The position numbers were made by a program, and so were the translations under genes. A stretch of DNA of 32,954 nucleotides from a virus, in the IMG/VR virus record IMGVR_UViG_3300045999_010827, positions 1 to 32,954 of that record; one strand, written 5' to 3'. The notes under the pieces were generated by a model. The model was not told where the DNA came from. It saw only the letters and a program-made list of their open reading frames with translations, and did not search any database. Below, piece after piece: positions 27,041-32,954 of the stretch; the first letter of the stretch is position 1; the number at the start of each line of letters is the position of its first letter.

Positions 27041-27934
27041 TTAGCCGGTGATGAGCTTCGCTCCGGCCGTGATGGCGCGGCTGTGGCCGAAGACGCACTC
27101 GAAGGAGACGAAGTGGCGTCCGGTCGCAGCCGAGTAGTGGCGGCGGTAGCCGAGGGTCACGCCGCTCTGCGGATCGTTGACCACGCTGGCAGCGAGGTAT
27201 TCGCTGGGAGCCTGGGGCTCGAGGGCGCGGATGGCGACGGCGACGGCGTTCGGGTGAACAGCCATGCCCTTGAGCGTGATGCTGTTGGAGGGCAGGATGA
27301 CCGACTCGTAGACGTTCATGCCGAGCAGGCGCGGGACGCGGGCTTCGGCGATGGTGTCGCGGATACCGAACTGCGAAGCATCCAGCAAGTTGCTCTGGGA
27401 CAGGAGGCTGTCGTAGAGGGCGCTGTCGAGGATGAGCGAGCGGTCGGTGAGCGGGACTTTGTCGTCGCTGAGGGCCTTGCGGAGCGTGCGGGCGTTTGTG
27501 ATGGTGAACGCGCTCGCGCCGGTGACCGACGCGGTGTATTGCGCGGCCGAGGAGGCGGTGGTGACGAAAAGGTTGAAGACGCTGGTCAGCACGGCTTGGG
27601 CGAGAGCCTTGCCCTGCTGCGTGGCGAACTTGGTGATCTCGGCGACCGAGGACTTGGAGTATTCGGTGTCGCTGAGGCTGACGGTGACGATCTGGTGTTT
27701 GTCCACCGAGATCGAGACGTTGTTCATCGTGCCGCCGGTCGACTCGTAGGAGTTGTCGAACGTCGTCGCGCTGAGGTTGGCGATGAGCGGGACTTCAACC
27801 GTTGCGCCGCGGCGCACGACTTCGTTGGAATACGAGGTCGTGAAGACGGAGAGCGGGAGAAGGTCCGCGGTGAAGGCTTCCAGCGCGGTTTGCGCGAGGA
27901 GCTTGTCGTTGAGGGCTGAGTTGATGGTAGCCAT
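27041..27934 (-). CDS. Major capsid protein
   Basis: A 297-aa protein. The N-terminal helical arm (MATINSALNDKLLAQTALEA) is followed by a beta-rich core (VVRRGATVEVPLIANLSATT, NVSISVDKHQIVTVSLSD) and a helical A-domain-like part. GVTLGYRRHYSAATGRHFVS is near the C-terminus. The position after protease/scaffold and before a strong terminator is that of the HK97-fold major capsid protein. The start ATG (27932-27934) has no Shine-Dalgarno sequence. Confidence 0.8.
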   Translation of the reverse strand: MATINSALNDKLLAQTALEAFTADLLPLSVFTTSYSNEVVRRGATVEVPLIANLSATTFDNSYESTGGTMNNVSISVDKHQIVTVSLSDTEYSKSSVAEITKFATQQGKALAQAVLTSVFNLFVTTASSAAQYTASVTGASAFTITNARTLRKALSDDKVPLTDRSLILDSALYDSLLSQSNLLDASQFGIRDTIAEARVPRLLGMNVYESVILPSNSITLKGMAVHPNAVAVAIRALEPQAPSEYLAASVVNDPQSGVTLGYRRHYSAATGRHFVSFECVFGHSRAITAGAKLITG

Positions 27935-27940
27935 AGAATT

Positions 27941-28318
27941 TTAGGAGTAGAAGGTTTTGAGGATCGCGGCCTTGTTGGCGCGGAAGAACTGGGTGGCTTC
28001 GGGGCCTTCGAGGGCGGCGAATTTCTGGGCGGCGGTGAGCTCGGGCTCGGGAGCCACGGAAGCGGCGGCGGGCTCGAGGCCAACGGCGGCGACGATAGCG
28101 GCGGCTTGCTCGCCGGCGGTCTTGGAGTCGGCGCGCAGGGCGGTGATCTCCTCGTCGCGGGCGGCGACTTCGGCGGAGAGACGGGCGATCTCGCCTTTGA
28201 GGGTTTCGAGTTCCTTGGCCGTGTCTTCGGCGACTTGCGCTTGGGCGGCTTCGGCTTGGACTTTGGCGGCAAGATCGGCCTGGAGGGCGTCAACTTTGGC
28301 CTGGAGTTCGGCGTTCAT
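27941..28318 (-). CDS. Nested scaffold protein (internal start in the protease gene)
   Basis: A 125-aa product in the same frame as the C-terminal third of the protease gene. The ATG (28316-28318) has TGAGGATAAT in front (a GAGG Shine-Dalgarno core) and TTGACA 23 nt upstream. The sequence MNAELQAKVDALQADLAAKV, then TAKELETLKGEIARLSAEVA, is a coiled coil typical of scaffolds, ending EATQFFRANKAAILKTFYS. Lambda makes its scaffold Nu3 in the same way inside gene C. It should line the capsid interior and then be degraded. Confidence 0.7.
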   Translation of the reverse strand: MNAELQAKVDALQADLAAKVQAEAAQAQVAEDTAKELETLKGEIARLSAEVAARDEEITALRADSKTAGEQAAAIVAAVGLEPAAASVAPEPELTAAQKFAALEGPEATQFFRANKAAILKTFYS

Positions 28319-28984
28319 ATTATCCTCAAAAGAGGTGTCAACCGCCGGCTCGGCGGGCTTGTCGGTGGGAGCATTTTGTAGGCTCATTGCTTGGCGTAGC
28401 TTGTCAAAGCGGGCTCGGGCGATTTCCGGCGTGATGGATGCGGCGGCCTGATTACCGTCCTCGATCTCATCGACAAACTTTCCTTCGAGCGCCTGTTCGG
28501 CCGTCAACCACGTCTCGTCGTCCATGATGGCAACGATGTCTTCGGAGTCTTTCCCGGTGCGCTTGCGATAGGCGGCCACCATGTTCTTTTTAATTTTGTC
28601 GAGCGTATCGGCCTCGCGGCGAAGTTGATCCGCGTCGCCCATGGCGACAGTCCACGGGTTATGAATCATCATCATGGCGTTTTCGGCCATGAGTACGCGG
28701 TCCCCAGCCATGGCAATGACGGATGCCATGCTGGCCGCAAGTCCATCAACGTGAACGGTTAATCCGCCTTTGTGTCGTTTGAGGGCGTTAAAAATTGCGT
28801 TGCCGTCGATGACGGAGCCTCCGACTGAATTGATTCGGAGGTGGACGTGGTTGCCCGAGTGCTCTTTGAGTTCCGCGGCAAAGTCTTTGGCGGAGACGCC
28901 AAAAAAACCGATCTCGTCATAAATGGTAAGTTCAACTTCTTCGGAGTCGGAGGCGCGTTGAGAAAAGGCATACCAGGTCTTCAT
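27941..28984 (-). CDS. ClpP-type prohead protease with C-terminal scaffold domain
   Basis: A 347-aa protein. Residues ~15-200 form a ClpP/S49-like fold: LRINSVGGSVIDGNAIFNAL, then VDGLAASMASVIAMAG with nucleophile S85, and MIHNPWT with H108. WLTAEQALEGKFVDEIEDG provides the usual acidic region. Residues ~223-347 are a coiled-coil scaffold domain that is also made alone. The start ATG 28982-28984 overlaps the portal stop, with TTGACA 20 nt upstream. The protease cleaves capsid and scaffold parts during maturation. Confidence 0.85.
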   Translation of the reverse strand: MKTWYAFSQRASDSEEVELTIYDEIGFFGVSAKDFAAELKEHSGNHVHLRINSVGGSVIDGNAIFNALKRHKGGLTVHVDGLAASMASVIAMAGDRVLMAENAMMMIHNPWTVAMGDADQLRREADTLDKIKKNMVAAYRKRTGKDSEDIVAIMDDETWLTAEQALEGKFVDEIEDGNQAAASITPEIARARFDKLRQAMSLQNAPTDKPAEPAVDTSFEDNMNAELQAKVDALQADLAAKVQAEAAQAQVAEDTAKELETLKGEIARLSAEVAARDEEITALRADSKTAGEQAAAIVAAVGLEPAAASVAPEPELTAAQKFAALEGPEATQFFRANKAAILKTFYS

Positions 28985-30474
28985 TGCGCTTGCGGCGGTG
29001 TCAATGCGGTGCCGGTGTTTGTCGGCGGCGCAGGGTTGGGATTGAAGGTGGCGATGCTGTCGGCGCTGATGCCAAACTCGGCGGAGAGGTCGGCGAGATA
29101 CTTCGCTTCGACGGCGCGCTGGCGGAGTTGGTCTTTCCACTCGAGGCCGCGCTCGGAGTAGTCTTCGGCGTAGGTTCGAAGGCCGGCGCGGACGTCGTTC
29201 AAGTTGGCGGCGGCTTCGCGGCCGTAATCGACGGAGGCGGCGGCGGGACGTTGCCATTCGACGCGCCACCAGTTTTCGTTTTGCGGGAGGAGGCGGCGCT
29301 GCATACCGAGCGTGATGACGTGCGCCCAGACGCGGGAGCAGAGGCGGTCAATGAGCAGGGCTTGGCGTTGCTCGAAGGTGCGCTGGGCGCGGACGAGAAC
29401 GGCGCGGAGGGCGGCGCCACCGGCGTCGGCCGGACGGGCGGCGAACTCCCAGGGGACGCCGATGTTGAGGCAGACTTCGCGGAGGAGGACGTCACAAAAT
29501 TCGCGGAAGTTTTGTGACGGGCGGTTCGAGGTCCACGAGATGAGGTCTTCGCCGAGGCCGAGGCGGGGAATGGCGCCGCCGGCGTTGCCGAGGCTTTCGA
29601 CGGTGACTTCGCTGTTGTCCTGGGTGTTGACGCTGGCGGTGGACTCGCCGAAGAAGTCGGCGCCCTGGGGGTTGGACGACTTGATGGCGAGGGCGATGTA
29701 GGAGGAAATTTTTAGCGCCATCTTCTCAAAGCTGACGGCGTCGGAGACATCGCGGAGGTGATTGATGGACGGGGCGAGCGGGGTGACGTAGCGGAGCTCG
29801 TCGCCTTGGCTGGCTTCGCCGACGTGGATGAGTTGCTGCGCGGGGATGTCTTCGAAACGCTGGGCGGCGTCCATGCCGTCGCCGATCAGGTGGCGGTAGA
29901 AGATGGGGCGGAGTTGGTCGTTAACCACCACGCCGTCGATGATGTTCTGGCCGCCTTCGCGGGCGAGCGGGTTGCTGGGTTCGTAGATCGAACTGCGGGC
30001 GTCGCCGATGCGGTGGGCGAGGATGAGTTGCAGCGCGGGGTAGCCAGTGCTCTGCGCGGTGGCGCGGAAGAAAACTTCGCCGTCGCGGTCGATGGCGACG
30101 GAGGCGATGCGCTGCATTTCGCGCCAGGTGTAGCGGCCTTGGATGTCGGCCACGCGGGACCATTGGTCGAAGAAGGTTTCGGCGGCGTTGTCCCACGCTT
30201 CGTCGCCGCTGCGGGCTTGGGGGCGGATGCCGGTGCCGGTGGCGTAGCGGGCTTTCTCGCTGATGAGGCCGCGGACGAAGGGCATGTTGTTGTAGACCCA
30301 GCGGGAGAGTTTCATCAGGCGCTCGCGGTCGGCGCCGGAGACGTCGATGTGGCTGTCGACGGCGGTGGCGTTGTAGGGAAAGCGGCGCTGGATGGAGGGG
30401 CGCGCGGCGTCGTAGCTCTGGGCCTTCGGGCTGAAGGCGCGGGTCACGAGTTTCCAGCGGTCGGCAAGTTTCAT
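28981..30474 (-). CDS. Portal protein (lambda gpB family)
   Basis: A 497-aa protein starting at ATG 30472-30474 (ATGA). YDAARPSIQRRFPYNATAVD, RWVYNNMPFVRGLISEKARY and ASVAIDRDGEVFFRATA match the lambda-type portal. YITLAIKS-like and AIPRLGLGEDLISWTSNRPS, CLNIGVPWEFAARPADAGGA continue the pattern to the end. It forms the dodecameric DNA channel at one capsid vertex and docks terminase. The length is typical for the family. Confidence 0.9.
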   Translation of the reverse strand: MKLADRWKLVTRAFSPKAQSYDAARPSIQRRFPYNATAVDSHIDVSGADRERLMKLSRWVYNNMPFVRGLISEKARYATGTGIRPQARSGDEAWDNAAETFFDQWSRVADIQGRYTWREMQRIASVAIDRDGEVFFRATAQSTGYPALQLILAHRIGDARSSIYEPSNPLAREGGQNIIDGVVVNDQLRPIFYRHLIGDGMDAAQRFEDIPAQQLIHVGEASQGDELRYVTPLAPSINHLRDVSDAVSFEKMALKISSYIALAIKSSNPQGADFFGESTASVNTQDNSEVTVESLGNAGGAIPRLGLGEDLISWTSNRPSQNFREFCDVLLREVCLNIGVPWEFAARPADAGGAALRAVLVRAQRTFEQRQALLIDRLCSRVWAHVITLGMQRRLLPQNENWWRVEWQRPAAASVDYGREAAANLNDVRAGLRTYAEDYSERGLEWKDQLRQRAVEAKYLADLSAEFGISADSIATFNPNPAPPTNTGTALTPPQAQ

Positions 30475-30791
30475 GTGAGCGGGTAGTTGAAGGCGGCGAT
30501 GGTGGTCTTGTTCGTCTTGCGGGTGAGCCAGAGCTCGAGGTCGGCAGCGGAGAGGTCTTTGATTTGCTTCCACGCGTAGAAGGCGAGCTCGGCCACCGTG
30601 CCGGCGGTCTGGTCGGGCGGGAGGCTGTAGCTGTAGGACTTGCCGCCCATGCTGGCGGAGACCAAGACGCGGCCGCCTTCTTTGGCCACGGTAAAGTTGT
30701 TGGCGGCGATGGTCTCGAGGGCGGCAACGGTTTTCAGCGCGTCCTTGTTGTTGGCCACCCAAACACTGAAGACAAAGGAGCGCGGAGACAT
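30471..30791 (-). CDS. Hypothetical head protein in the gpW position
   Basis: A 106-aa protein between terminase and portal, where lambda has the gpW connector. MSPRSFVFSVWVANNKDALK, GGRVLVSASMGGKSYSYSLP and then LAFYAWKQIKDLSAADLELW. A beta-hairpin core between helices is plausible. It is longer than gpW (68 aa) and not recognisably similar. The start ATG has TTGACA 21 nt upstream, which includes the terminase stop. Confidence 0.5.
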   Translation of the reverse strand: MSPRSFVFSVWVANNKDALKTVAALETIAANNFTVAKEGGRVLVSASMGGKSYSYSLPPDQTAGTVAELAFYAWKQIKDLSAADLELWLTRKTNKTTIAAFNYPLT

Positions 30792-30808
30792 GCTTCCCCG
30801 CGGCGGTG

Positions 30809-32584
30809 TCAATCGGCGGGCGGGTCGTCGAGGCGGGGCTTGATGATGTTGCCGTATTCGGCGAGGGCGAGGATCATGAGCTCGCAGTCGAGGAGGTGGT
30901 TCGGGCGGCGGCCGATTTGTTTCCAGAGGTAGGTCTCGCGGCCGGTGAGCGGGGAGCGTTTGACGACTTTGCGGTGGGCGTCGAGGTGGGCTTTGTATTC
31001 TTCGCTGGCGTCGGCGGCGACGGTCCAGGCCGGGCCTTTGCCGCCGCGGAGCCACTCGAGGACGTCTTGGGCGGCGGGTGAACTGAAAAGCATGAGGAAG
31101 TAGCCGCGGCGGTAGGGCTTGATGACGGAGATGGCTTTGCGGAGAGTCTTGCCGAATTTCACGCCGTAGCCTTCGGCGCGGTCTTCGCCTTTGGCGGGGA
31201 TGTAGCGGTTGCGGAGGCAGACATCGAGGACTTCGTCGGTGCGGAAGCCGGAGTCGACGACGACGAGTTTGGCCATGGTGCCGCCGATGTTGCGTTGCTG
31301 GTCGAGGCCGAGTTCCTGGACTTTAAACTCGAGGTCGGCCCAGGTGGTGAGGCGGCCTTCGTCGATGAGTTGGCTGCTGCCGTCTTTGGCGAAGGCGCGG
31401 CAGGCGAAATAGAAACAGTCTTGCTGGACATCGACGGCCATGATGCGGGCGGTCCCCTCCTCCGGCGCGGCGCGCAGATGGTATTCGCCGATGGTGAGCG
31501 GGCGGCTTTCGTCGGTCATGGCGTCTTCCCAAGGCTCGGCGAGGATGCTGTTGACGAAGTCTTGGAGCCCCATGAGGGAGGATTTGTCCTGGAGGAATTT
31601 GACGGCGAGGGCGCCGAAGCTGCGGCGGACGGAGTAGAGGGCGGAGAGGTGGTAGCTGCGGTGGCCCGGGAGGGCGTTGGCGTTCTCGGCTCGCCATTCG
31701 CCGCCGCGGAGCATTTTGGTCTTGAGCGCGTCGGTGAGGTGGCCGGCGCAGTGCGGGCACTCGAGGCGGGCGGTCTCGCGGACGCGCTTGAGATCCCAAG
31801 TGCCGTCGTCGAGCTTGGCGTCGTCGTCCCATTTCATCATCGGCCACGCGAGGAGGGTCATGGCGGAGCAGTGCGGGCACGGGAGCCAGAAGCGGCGTTG
31901 GTCGCCTTCGAGCCAGGCTTTCCAGATCGAGCCTTCCTGGGTGGTCGGGGTGCTCGTCATGACGATGAGGTGCATCGGGAAGGACGCGACACGCTGGACG
32001 GCAAGCTGTACGGCGGCGGCTTCCTGCTTGGTTTTGGTTTTGTATTTGTCGACCTCGTCCAAACAGAGGAGCGAGATGGAGCGGCCGGCGAGGTTGCCGG
32101 GGGAGTTCGAGCCGATGAACCAGAGGTGCATGCGGGCGAACGCTTGGTCGAGGTTTTTGAATTTGTCTTTGTTGCGGGGGAGTTGGGCGCGCAGGACTTC
32201 GTTGTCGTCGATCATGACTTGCCAGCGGGACTCGCTGAAGGATTGGGCGTTGGTTTGCGTGTCGAGCACCCAGAGCGCGGGGGCCGGTGCGCGGACCAGG
32301 CGGTAAGCCATGCCGACTTGGATGGCGGTCGACTTGGCCACCTGGGCCCCGCAGAGGAGCGCCATCGAGCGGACGCCGCTGGCCGGGTGGAAGCAGTCGA
32401 GCCACTCGCGCATGTAGGGGTAACTGCGAACGCGGAACGGCCCGGGCGATGAGGTGAAGCGGGAGGAGAAAGAGAGGTTGGCCTCGGCCCACTCGGTGAC
32501 GGACTGCCGCGGGTGTGGCACCCATTGCTGGCGCCACATGGCCAGCGCCTTTTCGCGGCTGTCAGGAATCCACTCGCAGCGCAT
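30809..32584 (-). CDS. terL: Terminase large subunit (GpA family)
   Basis: A 591-aa protein starting at ATG 32582-32584, overlapping the small subunit by 23 nt. ATPase motifs: GAQVAKS (79-85, Walker A) and SLLCLDEVDK (Walker B D176-E177). A zinc ribbon-like pair CPHC (236-239) and CPHC (276-279) follows. RNase H-type nuclease acidic residues: D385 in MAVDVQ and D444 in VVVDSG. This is the motor that cuts and packages DNA. The GpA family fits lambda-type cos packaging. Confidence 0.92.
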   Translation of the reverse strand: MRCEWIPDSREKALAMWRQQWVPHPRQSVTEWAEANLSFSSRFTSSPGPFRVRSYPYMREWLDCFHPASGVRSMALLCGAQVAKSTAIQVGMAYRLVRAPAPALWVLDTQTNAQSFSESRWQVMIDDNEVLRAQLPRNKDKFKNLDQAFARMHLWFIGSNSPGNLAGRSISLLCLDEVDKYKTKTKQEAAAVQLAVQRVASFPMHLIVMTSTPTTQEGSIWKAWLEGDQRRFWLPCPHCSAMTLLAWPMMKWDDDAKLDDGTWDLKRVRETARLECPHCAGHLTDALKTKMLRGGEWRAENANALPGHRSYHLSALYSVRRSFGALAVKFLQDKSSLMGLQDFVNSILAEPWEDAMTDESRPLTIGEYHLRAAPEEGTARIMAVDVQQDCFYFACRAFAKDGSSQLIDEGRLTTWADLEFKVQELGLDQQRNIGGTMAKLVVVDSGFRTDEVLDVCLRNRYIPAKGEDRAEGYGVKFGKTLRKAISVIKPYRRGYFLMLFSSPAAQDVLEWLRGGKGPAWTVAADASEEYKAHLDAHRKVVKRSPLTGRETYLWKQIGRRPNHLLDCELMILALAEYGNIIKPRLDDPPAD

Positions 32585-32954
32585 GGCCGGTATTGCTGAG
32601 GGTCGAGAAGACTTGCTCGAGGTAGTCGGCCACAGCGTCGCGGGCGAGCTCGGGGTCGTGTGGGTTGGCCGCCATGGCAATGGCGCCGGGCATGGCCTCG
32701 AGGAGGGCGCGGAGTTTGCCGACTTCCTCGGCAATGACGGTTTGCACCTGGTCGCGGTGCATGAGGTTTTGGGCCTCCTGCTCGGAGCGGACCAGGTCGC
32801 GCTTGCGGATCTCGTGGGCCTCCTCGGCGTCCTTTACCGTGCGGCTGGCGGCCGAGCGTTCTTGGATCGTGCTGGCGTTCTCGAAGTCTTTGACCGCGAT
32901 CCGGCGGAGCTTGTCGGTCACGGCCAGGTCGTCGGGCAGATCCGGCAGGGCGGA
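32562..32954 (-). CDS. terS: Terminase small subunit (partial, cut by window edge)
   Basis: At least 130 residues; the frame is open to the window end, so the start is outside. The visible part is helical and charged (ENASTIQERSAASRTVKDAE, EAHEIRKRDLVRSEQEAQNL) with a C-terminal domain (LRALLEAMPGAIAMAANPHD, DAVADYLEQVFSTL) of the Nu1-like small subunit. The N-terminal HTH that recognises cos is probably missing. A GTG at 32919-32921 is an internal alternative start but has no Shine-Dalgarno site. Confidence 0.65.
   Translation of the reverse strand, partial: SALPDLPDDLAVTDKLRRIAVKDFENASTIQERSAASRTVKDAEEAHEIRKRDLVRSEQEAQNLMHRDQVQTVIAEEVGKLRALLEAMPGAIAMAANPHDPELARDAVADYLEQVFSTLSNTGHALRVDS

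Overview
The window is almost entirely one temperate, lambda-like tailed phage (siphovirus gene order). It is GC-rich and very tightly packed, with most neighbouring genes overlapping by 4 nt (ATGA or GTGA) or 1 nt (TAATG). The host cannot be read directly. Three hints point to Verrucomicrobiota, possibly Opitutales: the integrase carries Asn at both usual His positions, a palindromic TAGGGCGCGG-type repeat lies at 23697-23733, and a CTGAACACTGAAAA tandem lies at 22846-22873. This host call is an inference from memory of those genomes and is not proven.

Layout. (i) 47-8712, minus strand: early operon, read right to left. It runs from a ribbon-helix-helix protein and an excisionase-like HTH protein, through small membrane and coiled-coil proteins, to a recombination/replication block (RuvC-like resolvase, ERF annealing protein, SSB-like protein). 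Further accessory genes follow, then a RAMP-like protein, an unusual non-coding tract of 5-nt-periodic CC/GG repeats (2996-3301), a replication-initiator-like protein and HTH/DUF3102-like proteins. (ii) 8814-11907, plus strand: a second ribbon-helix-helix protein divergent from the first, a tyrosine integrase, a repeat-rich att-like region, a metallophosphatase, a winged-helix protein and a GNAT acetyltransferase. (iii) 12024-32954, minus strand: late operon, read right to left. The order is small terminase (cut by the window edge), large terminase, connector-position protein, portal, ClpP-type protease with nested scaffold, major capsid protein, terminator, two glycosyltransferases, head-tail joining and tail-completion proteins, tail tube, G/GT chaperones with a programmed -1 frameshift, tape measure, tail tip/fibre genes, then a lysis set (holin-like, lipoprotein, small protein, M15 endolysin).

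How it fits together. The two divergent ribbon-helix-helix proteins with operator-like repeats between them probably form the lysogeny switch in place of a CI/Cro pair. Early transcription to the left makes the replication/recombination proteins, and late transcription (also leftwards) makes head, tail and lysis proteins. Both operons reading left with integrase between them fits a circularly permuted phage map, but joining the window ends does not give the small terminase a start codon, so sequence is probably missing between them.

Most unusual points: about 46 pentamers of the form CCnnn (nnnGG on the coding strand) beside a RAMP-like gene; a TTGACA (or CTGACA) hexamer 19-23 nt upstream of 11 start codons, too close to be a -35 box; ACACAC-rich leaders instead of Shine-Dalgarno sites on early genes; a textbook C-CCA-AAA slippery site with downstream stem; and two glycosyltransferases between capsid and tail genes.
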